DNA of 39,454 nt from Candidatus Villigracilis proximus (GCA_016715195.1 JADKBB010000037.1:1-39454); one strand, 5' to 3'; positions 25,215 to 34,196 are shown, numbered from the stretch's first letter. Translations and numbers: made by a program. The notes: a model not told the origin generated them from the sequence alone.

Positions 25215-25511
25215 TCAAACTTTTTGCCATATATCAAAATGATATGTCTGCTCAAAGACGTTCTCGATCGGTTCACTTCCAATGTGTGTTACCAGATCGG
25301 TGCGTTCTTTTAGTCCGCTGGCGATTTTTTCAGCCACTACCTGCGAAGGCTGGTCGCTTTGATTTTGTTCGAGCAGAGCCTGTACATATAATTCCTGATG
25401 CTCACGCACCAGCACAAGCATGAACTCATGTGAATTAAATCTGTCGTTCGACATCATGCCGATCACTGTGGGGTAGATCTCTTTCAACTTTTCAAAAACA
25501 GATGCAGCCAT
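25215..25511 (-). CDS. 98-aa conserved helical protein of unknown function
   Basis: Reads MAASVFEKLKEIYPTVIGM, then a helical region (FMLVLVREHQELYVQALLEQ) and an acidic tail. There is no signal or membrane helix. The ATG is 2 nt after the stop of the MetV-MetF gene, so it is almost surely translated from the same mRNA. I recognise no domain. The tight linkage suggests a regulator or accessory factor of folate-dependent C1 metabolism. Its reading frame is intact and its codon use resembles its neighbour. Confidence 0.75.
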   Translation of the reverse strand: MAASVFEKLKEIYPTVIGMMSNDRFNSHEFMLVLVREHQELYVQALLEQNQSDQPSQVVAEKIASGLKERTDLVTHIGSEPIENVFEQTYHFDIWQKV

Positions 25512-25513
25512 AT

Positions 25514-26968
25514 TTATAGGGTCTCCCGTTTTTCCAGCCCGGCTTCCTTTACGATCCTTGGCACGATTTCTTCCCAGCCGACCGCCATTAGATGAATTCC
25601 ATGCACGCCCTGCTTGACCTTGATCTTTTCGATCAGTTCAAGCGTGATCTGCACGCCCTCTTCCTGCTCATTGCCTTTTTCTTTGGCGATTTCCATACGT
25701 TTCAGGATTTTTTCAGGCACAAAGACACCTGGAATTTTGCTGTTCATGTATGCTGCGGTTTTGTAACTTTTTAGCGGAGTGATTCCGATCATGATGTACA
25801 CCTTATTCAGAATATTCCGTTTGGCGATTTCGTTCAACCATTCGTCCAGTGCTTCTGCATCGAGCACCACATTGGTTTGGAAGAACTGTGCGCCAGCGTT
25901 GACTTTTTTCTCTTCACGCAATGCCTGAAATTTCATATTAGATGCAAATGGAGAAGCCGCCGCGCCGAGGAAATATTGTGGGGGAGTCTTGATCTCACGC
26001 CCGTCGAGATATTTCCCTTCATCGCGCATGCGCCGCAGGATCCACAGCATTTGGATTCCATCGAGGTCAACGATGTCCATCCGTCCGTGTGGGGCGGGAC
26101 CGAGCACCATGCTGTCACCGGTCAGGCAAAGCATATTTCGCACACCCAGTGCTGCTGCGCCCATCACTTCTGATTGCAATCCCACACGTGTGCGGTCGCG
26201 GGCTGCGATCTGCATCACCGGGTCTGCGCCCAGGTCAATCGCAAATTTACTGCATGCCCACGAAGACATACGTGGAATGGCCGATGGACTGTCTGTAAAA
26301 TTAAGCGAGGTCACATACGGCTTAAGCATTTCAATGTTTTGATTTAATTTATCAGTATTCATCGATGCGGGCGGCGCGATCTCAGCCGCCACAACAAACT
26401 TGCCAGCCTTGAGTCTGCGTTCGAGTTCAGAGACGGGTTGTGTATATTTCGGCGCGTGATACAGCGAGTCACCCTGCCACCAATCGGGTTGACGAACCGG
26501 CCGAAAGATGGAGTCAAGCGTATTGGAAGCAGAACCAGCTTCCCGTTTGGTAAGACCCGAGATGATATTCGTCACGCCAATATTTTTTGCTTTAATAAAA
26601 ACATCGCTCCACGCATCCGTCCCCGTTTTATCCCAATCCAATGGAGGCAGCACCTCAAGCAGCAAAGCCTCGCGCCCAAGTTGAAATGACCGCTCATAAA
26701 TTTTATACCAAATACAAGGACGCGATTCATCCACGTAACATTTTTCAGGTGTCGAGCCGCCGCACGGCCCATTTCGCAAACCCTTCGGACATTCCATCGG
26801 GCAAATAAAAGCGGTTTCCTGCAAGAGACAATTCCCGCACATACGGCATCCAAAGAGCGGCCCTTTGATCGCGATCTCAATTTTCGCAAGCACGCGCTTC
26901 TTAAAGGGAACTCGCTTGAACGGCATGAACGGCGGTTGAAAACGACGACCTGGAGTAAAGACGGACAT
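25514..26968 (-). CDS. metF: methylenetetrahydrofolate reductase, MetV-like domain fused before MetF
   Basis: Reduces 5,10-methylene-tetrahydrofolate to 5-methyl-tetrahydrofolate for methionine synthesis or the Wood-Ljungdahl methyl branch. The N-terminal 100 residues carry the MetV-type cysteine pattern (C41, C44, C47, C56, C60, C69, C77, C85; FGCRMCGNCLLQETAF), expected to bind an Fe-S or zinc centre. A TIM-barrel MetF domain follows from about residue 190: VVAAEIAPPASM, PVMQIAARDRTRVGLQSEV and LGVRNMLCLTGD (FAD/folate site). In acetogens MetV and MetF are separate subunits; here they are one 484-residue chain. GAGGAG precedes the ATG. The 98-aa gene follows in the same operon. Confidence 0.9.
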   Translation of the reverse strand: MSVFTPGRRFQPPFMPFKRVPFKKRVLAKIEIAIKGPLFGCRMCGNCLLQETAFICPMECPKGLRNGPCGGSTPEKCYVDESRPCIWYKIYERSFQLGREALLLEVLPPLDWDKTGTDAWSDVFIKAKNIGVTNIISGLTKREAGSASNTLDSIFRPVRQPDWWQGDSLYHAPKYTQPVSELERRLKAGKFVVAAEIAPPASMNTDKLNQNIEMLKPYVTSLNFTDSPSAIPRMSSWACSKFAIDLGADPVMQIAARDRTRVGLQSEVMGAAALGVRNMLCLTGDSMVLGPAPHGRMDIVDLDGIQMLWILRRMRDEGKYLDGREIKTPPQYFLGAAASPFASNMKFQALREEKKVNAGAQFFQTNVVLDAEALDEWLNEIAKRNILNKVYIMIGITPLKSYKTAAYMNSKIPGVFVPEKILKRMEIAKEKGNEQEEGVQITLELIEKIKVKQGVHGIHLMAVGWEEIVPRIVKEAGLEKRETL

Positions 26969-27049
26969 GGGGTGTCTCCTCAGGATTATATATAATATAT
27001 AATTTTACACCCGACTTCAAATTTTTGAGAAGGTATAATTTTGCCCCAT
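26969..27049. promoter_or_regulatory. divergent promoter region, metF and CAP/LysM genes
   Basis: Contains a self-complementary A/T block (about 26983-27002) that gives TATAAT on the minus strand upstream of GAGGAG for metF. On the plus strand, TATAAT (27034-27039) lies only 10 nt before ATG 27050, with no ribosome site. Both genes start from this 81-nt region. Confidence 0.6.
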
Positions 27050-28027
27050 ATGAAACGTTTTCTTTTTTGGATGTTAACCCCGCTTCTTTTTTTGACCGTG
27101 AACCTGATTCCGTCCGAACAGGTGGGTGCCTACCCTGTGCAGTTTTCTCCCAATCTCTCAGCCCTTGATGTGATCGCAGAAGTGAACACACTGCGCGCCT
27201 CAAATAATTTACCGCCCTATCAAGTGAATGCCGTGTTAATGTCTGTTGCCCAATTCCACGCGGACTATATTGCAAGCACCGGTGTGGTTACGCATTTCAG
27301 CGCAGATGGTAAACGTCCGTTTCAGCGCGCGATTGTCGCGGGTTATCCAGTTGCAGGAGACCTGCTGCAAGGTGGCTCGTTCGCTGAGATTATTGCATTA
27401 GGCACAGACTTAACCGCCGTGGAAATTGTCAGCACGTGGGAGGAAGATGCTGATAATTTAAAAGCGATGGTCTCGCCAAAGTTTGAAGATGTAGGGGTGG
27501 GGATCGCCGTTGTAGATGGAGTTACTTATTACGTGCTTGATGCAGGCGCATCTGTGAAAGGCGCGATAGGCATTACGCCTTCCACCCCAACGGAGACATC
27601 AGGCACTCCGGCTGCGTTGGTTGTGATCAATACTCCACTGGAAGATGGAACGGTTTATCATCAGGTGCAAAAAGACGAAGGGCTGTGGAGTATAGCGCTT
27701 GCCTACGACATCACCATTGAGCAGTTGAAACTCTTAAACGGCCTCGCCACCGACGAGATATTTATCGGACAGACTCTTGTTGTTAAGAAAGCTGAAATAA
27801 AAACAGCCACACCAGAAATCATTGCCACTGCCACTTTTGGGATTCCAACTTCGACAGCCACCCGTCCCGTCACGCCGACGATTACTTCCACGGCCACGCC
27901 CTTGCCTGCAGCACCTACTTCACCTCAAAGCGGGGTCAGGGTGGTGGGGGGTATTATTTTGGCCGCGCTGCTGGCGGCAGGTATTGGTGCCTGGCTGGGT
28001 AAAAAGAAATCTGAAGAATTGAATTAA
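27050..28027 (+). CDS. CAP/SCP-domain surface protein with LysM and C-terminal membrane anchor
   Basis: A signal peptide (about residues 1-28) is followed by a CAP/SCP-like domain (VIAEVNTLRASNNLPPYQVN, HADYIASTGVVTHFSADGKR, FAEIIALG, STWEEDADNLKAMVSP). The THFS and FAEII pieces correspond to its usual conserved His and Glu positions. A LysM repeat (VYHQVQKDEGLWSIALAYDI, LKLLNGLATDEIFIGQTL) binds GlcNAc-containing glycans. A Thr/Pro-rich stalk leads to a final hydrophobic helix and KKK tail. It should be held on the outer face of the membrane and touch peptidoglycan. CAP proteins vary in activity, so no reaction is claimed. ATG 27050 is preferred to TTG 27041. Confidence 0.85.
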   Translation: MKRFLFWMLTPLLFLTVNLIPSEQVGAYPVQFSPNLSALDVIAEVNTLRASNNLPPYQVNAVLMSVAQFHADYIASTGVVTHFSADGKRPFQRAIVAGYPVAGDLLQGGSFAEIIALGTDLTAVEIVSTWEEDADNLKAMVSPKFEDVGVGIAVVDGVTYYVLDAGASVKGAIGITPSTPTETSGTPAALVVINTPLEDGTVYHQVQKDEGLWSIALAYDITIEQLKLLNGLATDEIFIGQTLVVKKAEIKTATPEIIATATFGIPTSTATRPVTPTITSTATPLPAAPTSPQSGVRVVGGIILAALLAAGIGAWLGKKKSEELN

Positions 28028-28064
28028 AATCACCTGCTCACAACATCTGTTTACAAGGACGAAT

Positions 28065-29549
28065 ATGAAAAGACTCGATCAATTGACATTTACGCGCTTT
28101 ATTGCATTGCTGATGGTATTGTTCTATCATGGAGCAGGTGGTATTTATTTACGGTCATTTGATATATTCCCTCTTTCTCCATTATTGCACGCGGCACCAA
28201 CTGCTGTCAGTTTTCTGTATGTGCTTTCAGGTTTTGTCATGGTACTGGTTTATTATCGCCCTGCGCAAAAATTTGATATTCGCAGCTATTGGACAGCCCG
28301 CTTTCTCCGCATTTATCCGCTATACATCGTTTCCTTTTTGATGGTCTGGTATTACTACTTTGATATTTCGCGCATCAAACCGCAGAAGATCCTGGCGAAT
28401 ATTTTTGTGATTCAAGCCTGGATCCCAAAATATGCCCAGTCATTTAATTATGCGTCCTGGTCGATGACGGTTGAATTTTTTTTCTACGCGGTCTTTCCAT
28501 TTTTTATTTTGTGGTCATACCGGCAGTCTACAAAAAAATTGATCACTGTTTCACTGATTTTGTGGACAGTGAGCCAGTTGATCTCTTATGTGCTGTGGAT
28601 CGGCTACTTCCCCGAGCAGGAATTATTTATCGTGTACTTCCCGCTCTTTCATTTGAATTCCTTTATCACCGGCGTGGTTGGCGGCATTTGGTATATGCGC
28701 GTGGGGCAGACGCAGGAGATCAAGCCCGTAACGAATTCGTTGGTTTTGGCGGCGGGTGTTTTATTTGCAGCAGGTTATACGATCATAAGCACCGTGTTCA
28801 CGCAATTGCCGCATGATCTTCAGCCCATGTCGGGGCTTCTTGCGCCGATCTTCACGCTCATCATCGTCGCGCTTGCTCTGGACAAAACGCGGCTCTCAAA
28901 AATATTTTCCCATCCTGTTTTGGTCACCCTGGGCGAGACCTCTTTTGCGTTGTATATTTTGCATGTGCCGGTGACCTGGATCTACATCCGGGCGCTGGAG
29001 ACTTCATCTCTTGCCGATCCGCAACTTGTATTGGATTACACTTATTTGCCGTTGATGATTTCTGTGGGACTGTTGGCTCATTTTTATGTGGATCGTCCGC
29101 TGCGGAATTGGCTCAAGAAAATTTTAGAGCATATCAGTATGCCGCTGTTGGTTCTTGATCTCGCGATCATCGCGCTTTCTGTTTATCTTTCCTATCGGCT
29201 GCGTTTTGATGTGAGACGTGAATTTGAATCATACCGTTCAACCGCTTTGATGATGTTCTGGTCCGCGTTTATTTTGCGTACGGTTTTCTCTGTTGTGTTC
29301 AAAGCGCTTCGTCCTGAGACACTGTACGGCACATTGATACAGTTTGTGCGTCCTGTGCTGATCTCAGTCACGGTCGGGTCGGTCGTTGTAGCCGGGATCA
29401 TTCTTGTAGGGTATTCCCTTGGTCGGTTTGAGAATTTTCCGCGCAGTGTCTTCGCTTTGGATTGGGCGTTAACTCTTGGCCTGTCTTTGGGAATCCGATA
29501 CGTTTTTCGGTTTTTTGGAATTTATAAGAACGAGCTATCACCAGTTTAA
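28065..29549 (+). CDS. acyltransferase-3 protein fused to a CapD-like membrane domain
   Basis: The first 350 residues are an integral-membrane O-acyltransferase (acyltransferase-3, OafA-like): RFIALLMVLFYHGAGG with the catalytic-type His, RFLRIYPLYIVSF, and SWSMTVEFFFYAVFPF. These enzymes acetylate sugars of surface polysaccharide. Residues about 360-494 are a different four-helix block: LLVLDLAIIALSVYLSYRLR followed by FD, and FPRSVFALDWALTLG. This matches the N-terminal membrane part of CapD/WbpM-type sugar dehydratases, but the NAD-binding catalytic domain is absent. AAGGAC precedes the ATG and a terminator follows. An unusual fusion; the second domain may serve as a membrane scaffold. Confidence 0.85.
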   Translation: MKRLDQLTFTRFIALLMVLFYHGAGGIYLRSFDIFPLSPLLHAAPTAVSFLYVLSGFVMVLVYYRPAQKFDIRSYWTARFLRIYPLYIVSFLMVWYYYFDISRIKPQKILANIFVIQAWIPKYAQSFNYASWSMTVEFFFYAVFPFFILWSYRQSTKKLITVSLILWTVSQLISYVLWIGYFPEQELFIVYFPLFHLNSFITGVVGGIWYMRVGQTQEIKPVTNSLVLAAGVLFAAGYTIISTVFTQLPHDLQPMSGLLAPIFTLIIVALALDKTRLSKIFSHPVLVTLGETSFALYILHVPVTWIYIRALETSSLADPQLVLDYTYLPLMISVGLLAHFYVDRPLRNWLKKILEHISMPLLVLDLAIIALSVYLSYRLRFDVRREFESYRSTALMMFWSAFILRTVFSVVFKALRPETLYGTLIQFVRPVLISVTVGSVVVAGIILVGYSLGRFENFPRSVFALDWALTLGLSLGIRYVFRFFGIYKNELSPV

Positions 29550-29555
29550 AAGATC

Positions 29556-29590
29556 AAAAGTGGTCATCTTTTGAGGTGACCACTTTTTTG
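29556..29590 (+). terminator. rho-independent terminator
   Basis: AAAGTGGTCA pairs with TGACCACTTT (29558-29585) and is followed by TTTTTTG. It ends the acyltransferase gene. Confidence 0.85.
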
Positions 29591-29638
29591 TTTGTGGTAT
29601 CCTCAAGGGTGCCTTTTGTTCTTCCTCCATAATAAATT

Positions 29639-31459
29639 ATGAAAAATCTACTTCGTATTTCCACCTTTCTTAAACCCTATACGGGGCAGGTGATTCTTTC
29701 ACTTGTAATGTTGTTGACGTTGACCGGCCTCAACCTGCTTGTGCCGCGCATTATCCAGTCTGTGATTGATGATGGACTGGTCGGCGGGCAGACGAATAAT
29801 TTGATCCGTTCCGCGTTTCTTTTGTTTGCGCTCGGGCTTGGTTCGGCGATACTGAATCTGCTTCACCGTTACATTTCCGAATGGATCGCTGTTGCCGTTG
29901 GCTATGATCTGCGCAACCGCATGTACGACCACATTCAGAATTTGCCGTTCACTTATCACGACCACATCCAGAGCGGACAACTCATTTCGCGCTGTATTGA
30001 AGATGTGCGCTCGATCGAAAAATTTGCAGGCTCATCCATCGCTGAACTTGTGCGTTTTGTATTTCTATCGGTGGGTATTTTGCTGGTGATGTTCTCGGTC
30101 AATCCAACGCTGGCGATCATCTCCCTGCTGCCGATCATTCCGCTCATCATTATGACCTCCAGTTTTGGGACAAAGATCAGCGCCCTGTTCTTCGCTGTGG
30201 ATGATGCGATCGGTGATGTGTCCAATCGTTTGCAGGAAAATGTGACCGGTGTGCAGGTGGTGCGTGCCTTTGCCCGTGAAAACTATGAGATCGAACGTTT
30301 TGAGAAGGCAAATAAAAAAGTTTTCAAAACATGGATCAAGGTGATCGATGAGTGGGCAAAGATCATGCCCACCACCAACTGGTTGACATTGGTCAGTACA
30401 ATGCTGATCCTCTGGTTCGGCGGACAAATGGTGATGGACGGTATCTTGACCATCGGTACCATCGTGGCTTTCAATGCTTATATCTTGATGATGGCCGAAC
30501 CCGCGCAGGCGTTGACGGGTCTGGTCAATGCGGGTGGTGAAGCTGCAGCGGGCGCCCAGCGTGTGCTTGAAGTATTGGACGTGAAGCCTGAAATTCAATC
30601 CATTGCGAATGCGGTGAAGCTGGAGACTTTGCGCGGTGAGGTTGAGTTTCGCGAGGTAGGGCTGAAATATCTAAACGAAAAAACAGCCTCCTTGGACGGA
30701 ATCAATTTGAAGGTCGAGCCGAATCGTCTGGTCGCGTTGATCGGGCCCACGGGGTCGGGAAAGACGTCGCTTGTGAATCTCATTCCGCGTTTTTATGATG
30801 TCAGTGAAGGCGCTTTGTTCGTGGATGGGCAGGATGTTCGTAAAGTAGATCTGGTGACGTTGCGAAAACAAATTGGTATTGTGCTGCAAACTTCGCTGTT
30901 GTTTTCTGACTCGATCAAAAATAATATTGCCTATGGCAGACCCGAAGCTACATTTGAAGACGTGATCGCGGCGGCCAAGGCTGCGCAGGCGCATGAGTTT
31001 ATTGAAGGTTTTCCGAATGGATATGAGACGGTGGTTGGTGAGCGTGGTGTGACCCTGTCCGGCGGGCAGCGCCAGCGGGTGGCGATTGCGCGCGCGCTGT
31101 TGATGAATCCGCGTATTTTGATTTTGGATGATTCGCTTTCAAGTGTGGATACCCATACCGAGCAGTTGATCCAGTCTGCGTTGGATACGTTGATGGAAGG
31201 CCGTACCACGTTTGTGATCGCGCATCGCCTGTCCACTGTGCGCCGTGCGGATATGATCCTCGTGATGGATAAGGGCCGCATTGTTCAGCGAGGCACGCAT
31301 GATGAGTTGCTGCGTGAAGGCGGTTTGTATAAAGAGATCCACGATCTGCAATTGGTGGGGCACGCTACTTTTTCAGAAGAAATGGAAGCGTTGACCGGTA
31401 CGCTCCCGAACCGCGAAGAACATGCAAATACATTGATGCAGAGAAGGTCGAATACATAA
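29639..31459 (+). CDS. ABC exporter half-transporter, degenerate-site Walker B subunit
   Basis: About 606 residues: six membrane helices (residues 15-310), then an ATPase domain. Walker A is GPTGSGKTS (about 368-376), the signature is LSGGQRQRVAIARAL (from 473) and Walker B is ILILDDSLSSVD (from 493), with the switch His in VIAHRLST. After Walker B the catalytic Glu is replaced by Asp (LDD). It pairs with the next gene, which has a normal Glu but an altered signature, as in TM287/288, BmrCD and LmrCD type heterodimers. The pair probably exports lipids or drugs. The C-terminal 35 residues extend past the usual fold. Confidence 0.92.
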   Translation: MKNLLRISTFLKPYTGQVILSLVMLLTLTGLNLLVPRIIQSVIDDGLVGGQTNNLIRSAFLLFALGLGSAILNLLHRYISEWIAVAVGYDLRNRMYDHIQNLPFTYHDHIQSGQLISRCIEDVRSIEKFAGSSIAELVRFVFLSVGILLVMFSVNPTLAIISLLPIIPLIIMTSSFGTKISALFFAVDDAIGDVSNRLQENVTGVQVVRAFARENYEIERFEKANKKVFKTWIKVIDEWAKIMPTTNWLTLVSTMLILWFGGQMVMDGILTIGTIVAFNAYILMMAEPAQALTGLVNAGGEAAAGAQRVLEVLDVKPEIQSIANAVKLETLRGEVEFREVGLKYLNEKTASLDGINLKVEPNRLVALIGPTGSGKTSLVNLIPRFYDVSEGALFVDGQDVRKVDLVTLRKQIGIVLQTSLLFSDSIKNNIAYGRPEATFEDVIAAAKAAQAHEFIEGFPNGYETVVGERGVTLSGGQRQRVAIARALLMNPRILILDDSLSSVDTHTEQLIQSALDTLMEGRTTFVIAHRLSTVRRADMILVMDKGRIVQRGTHDELLREGGLYKEIHDLQLVGHATFSEEMEALTGTLPNREEHANTLMQRRSNT

Positions 31460-31523
31460 AGAATGCAGCGAAGAAAACAGTGAAAAGGATTTTCCTGACT
31501 CTCAGGTTGTAAATCGTAAAACT

Positions 31524-33320
31524 ATGACACCAAAAATTATTCCCCCTACATTTATTACCCAATCAGAAGAAGCCCTTGATAAGGGCTATGACCCCAAAGT
31601 GGCCCGTGGACTTTTGCAATTCGTGAAGCCTTACACGGGACAAATGTTGATCGCGTTGTTCTTTATGGTGCTGGTTGCGGCGGCTTCGGTTTCAGGGCCG
31701 TATTTTGTGAAACTGGCGATTGACGATGGAGTCAGAGCCAATGACCCGGCGATGTTAAAGAAGATCGTGCTGATCTTCTTTGTGGTATCGGCTGTGCAGT
31801 TGGTGATCAATTATTTGCGTGTGCGGATTATGTCTCGCGTGGGTCAGCATGTGTTGTATGACGTGCGCACGGCGATGTTTAATCATTTACAAAAACTTTC
31901 GCTGGGATTTTATAACCGCTACAGTGTGGGGCGTGTCATTACCCGCGTTATTAATGATGTCGGTACATTGCGCGAGTTCATCACCTGGGCGGTGCTGGCG
32001 ATCGTGCGTAATCTGCTGGGAATCATCGGCACGATCATTGCCATGTTGACACTGAATCTTAAACTGTCCCTGCTGACCTTTGCGGTGCTGCCATTGATGA
32101 TCTGGGCCACGATCGCATTTCGAAATATTGCGCGCAAGAATTATCGCAAGGTGCGCGCTGCGGTTTCGTGGGCAAACTCCACACTGGCTGAAAATATCAA
32201 CGGCGTGCGTGTGGTGCAGGCTTTTTCACGTCAGGAACATAATTATTTAAATTTCAAGAATTATATTAATCGTTATTTTTATGAGACCAGTCTTGATGCA
32301 GCCAAGGTGGCTTCGGTGTATACACCGGTGGTGGATGTGCTCGGGGCGGTGGCGACGGCTGTGGTGGTCTATGTCGGCGGGACGGCTGTGTTGGGCGAGT
32401 CTATTACTCCGGGTGTGTTGATCGCTTTCGTGTTGTATGTGGACCGCTTCTTCGAGCCGATCCGCGATCTCAGCCGCCGCTTCGATACATTACAGTCCAC
32501 GATGGCGGGCGGGGAACGAATCCTCGCGCTGCTGGAGACGGAGATCGAAGTTCGGGATGCAGAGAATGCCAAAGAAATGGGAGCAGTAACCGGCGGAGTC
32601 CGATTCGAAAATGTCTCCTTTCATTATTCCGATGACCCGACCTTAGTCCTCGATCACATTGATTTGGATGTCGAAGCGGGTGAGACTGTCGCTTTTGTGG
32701 GGGAGACGGGCGCGGGCAAGACGACCATCGTCAAATTGCTCACCCGCTTCCATGACCCAACGGACGGCTGTGTGCGCGTGGACGGTGTGGACTTGCGGAC
32801 GGTGACTCAGCAATCGCTGCGCCGGCAGATGGGCATGGTGCTGCAAGACCCGTTTCTATTTAACGGAACGGTGAAGGAAAATATTTTGTTCGGGCGTTTG
32901 GATGCGAGTGATGAAGATGTGTTCGCTGCGGCAAAGGCAGTGGGTGCGCACGATTTTATTTTGGGACTGCGCAACGGTTACGATACTTCGGTGGAGGAGG
33001 GCGGCGTGTTATTAAGCGTGGGGCAGAGACAGTTGATCTCGTTCGCGCGCGCGCTGTTGGCGAATCCGCGTATTTTGATCCTAGATGAGGCCACATCTTC
33101 AGTGGATATTCAAACCGAGCAGATCATTCAAGCCGCGCTCATAAAATTGTTAAAGGGACGTACATCCTTTGTCATCGCGCATCGTTTGTCAACCATTACC
33201 AGCGCAGACCGCATTGTCGTGATTCACGATGGTAAAATTATCGAACAGGGTAAACACAGTGAGTTATTGACGAAGCAGGGTATGTATTACGAGTTATATA
33301 AGACGGGTTTTCAGGAATAG
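31524..33320 (+). CDS. ABC exporter half-transporter, consensus Walker B subunit
   Basis: About 598 residues with an N-terminal membrane domain and a C-terminal ATPase domain. Walker A is GETGAGKTT (about 393-401). Walker B is ILILDEATSSVD (from 517) with the intact catalytic Glu, and VIAHRLST is the switch region. The signature is LSVGQRQLISFARALL (from 497): Val replaces the second Gly of LSGGQ. Together with LDD in the partner this gives one active and one degenerate ATP site, the known asymmetric arrangement. It starts 64 nt after the first subunit gene and should be in the same operon. Confidence 0.92.
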   Translation: MTPKIIPPTFITQSEEALDKGYDPKVARGLLQFVKPYTGQMLIALFFMVLVAAASVSGPYFVKLAIDDGVRANDPAMLKKIVLIFFVVSAVQLVINYLRVRIMSRVGQHVLYDVRTAMFNHLQKLSLGFYNRYSVGRVITRVINDVGTLREFITWAVLAIVRNLLGIIGTIIAMLTLNLKLSLLTFAVLPLMIWATIAFRNIARKNYRKVRAAVSWANSTLAENINGVRVVQAFSRQEHNYLNFKNYINRYFYETSLDAAKVASVYTPVVDVLGAVATAVVVYVGGTAVLGESITPGVLIAFVLYVDRFFEPIRDLSRRFDTLQSTMAGGERILALLETEIEVRDAENAKEMGAVTGGVRFENVSFHYSDDPTLVLDHIDLDVEAGETVAFVGETGAGKTTIVKLLTRFHDPTDGCVRVDGVDLRTVTQQSLRRQMGMVLQDPFLFNGTVKENILFGRLDASDEDVFAAAKAVGAHDFILGLRNGYDTSVEEGGVLLSVGQRQLISFARALLANPRILILDEATSSVDIQTEQIIQAALIKLLKGRTSFVIAHRLSTITSADRIVVIHDGKIIEQGKHSELLTKQGMYYELYKTGFQE

Positions 33321-33331
33321 GGTGAGGTTTA

Positions 33332-33385
33332 TTTGATGTTGATGAGGTGCCTGATGTATTTGATGTTTGTGAGGTATCTGAAGTG
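33332..33385. repeat. two-copy 27-bp tandem repeat
   Basis: Two imperfect copies (33332-33358 and 33359-33385) share TTTGATGTT, then TGAGGT and CTGA. They fill the gap between the ABC exporter and the kinase-like gene. No coding sense is evident. Confidence 0.5.
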
Positions 33386-33419
33386 TGTGTAATCTTTTGT
33401 GAAATTTGGGAGCTAAAAA

Positions 33420-34118
33420 ATGACAGACGATAATAAACAAAACGAGTACCTTTATAAAACATCCACCTACCTGCGCGGCGGACTGGCCGAAGTGCAGAAG
33501 CATGTCAATGCGTTGTATCGCATCGAGGAATTGGAGGGCTATATCGGGGTCAAGGATTCTCCGATTGAATATATTCAAGCCTCACTCGCACCTCTGGTGG
33601 GACAGGTGAATGATTTCATGGATTACGCCGAGACAGTCACTGGCCGCATGGAGTTGACAGATTTGCAGGATGTGGATATTTACGCCATACTGGACGGGGT
33701 GATGACCATCGCCGATCAATTGGTTGAATCCAAATCGGGCATTACGCTTGAAGATGACTTTGCCGAGAATTTACCCACCATCGAAGCGGACCCGATCCGC
33801 TTTTCTCAGATCTTGTTGAATTTGATCCATAACGCGGTTAAATTCACCGACAAAGGTACGATCACCATCCGCGTTTCACGCGAGCCGAATAATGTTCTGT
33901 TTGAAGTCCGCGATACAGGCATTGGCATCGCAGAAGAAGATCAGGAACTGGTCTTCGAACCATTTGAAACCATTCTTGCGGACAAAAGCGATCCGCGCCT
34001 CGGTTTTGGCATTGGGCTCAAGATCATCGAATACATTGTTGACCTGCACGACGGCGAGACCTGGTTTGAGAGCAAAGCCGGCATCGGCAGTTCGTTCTTC
34101 TTTACAATTCCGGTGTAG
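33420..34118 (+). CDS. cytosolic histidine-kinase-like protein without phospho-acceptor His
   Basis: A 232-residue soluble protein. Residues 125-232 form a HATPase domain with N box LNLIHNAVKFT, G1 DTGIGIAEED, F box FEPFE and G2 GFGIGLKIIEY, all intact, so ATP binding is likely. The preceding helical pair matches a dimerisation (DHp) domain, but the H box reads STYLRGGL instead of SHELRTPL: the phospho-acceptor His is Thr16 and the Pro is Gly. No sensor domain, membrane helix or response-regulator gene is nearby. It may be a pseudo-kinase that binds ATP or modulates a true kinase. GGGAGC before ATG 33420 acts as ribosome site. Confidence 0.8.
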   Translation: MTDDNKQNEYLYKTSTYLRGGLAEVQKHVNALYRIEELEGYIGVKDSPIEYIQASLAPLVGQVNDFMDYAETVTGRMELTDLQDVDIYAILDGVMTIADQLVESKSGITLEDDFAENLPTIEADPIRFSQILLNLIHNAVKFTDKGTITIRVSREPNNVLFEVRDTGIGIAEEDQELVFEPFETILADKSDPRLGFGIGLKIIEYIVDLHDGETWFESKAGIGSSFFFTIPV

Positions 34119-34159
34119 GAACGCTGCGCAGGGAATCGGGAGTTGGGAATTGGAATCAT

Positions 34160-34196
34160 GTAAAAAGTCCCCCTCAATTGGCGGGGACTTTTATTT
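34160..34196. terminator. bidirectional terminator
   Basis: AAAAGTCCCC (34163-34172) pairs with GGGGACTTTT (34183-34192) and is flanked by A- and T-rich ends, between the convergent kinase-like and methyltransferase genes. Confidence 0.85.

Noticed and set aside
27703..27897. Val/Gly-rich antisense frame in the CAP/LysM gene
   Set aside because: It is the complement of the Thr/Pro-rich stalk codons and is not a gene.
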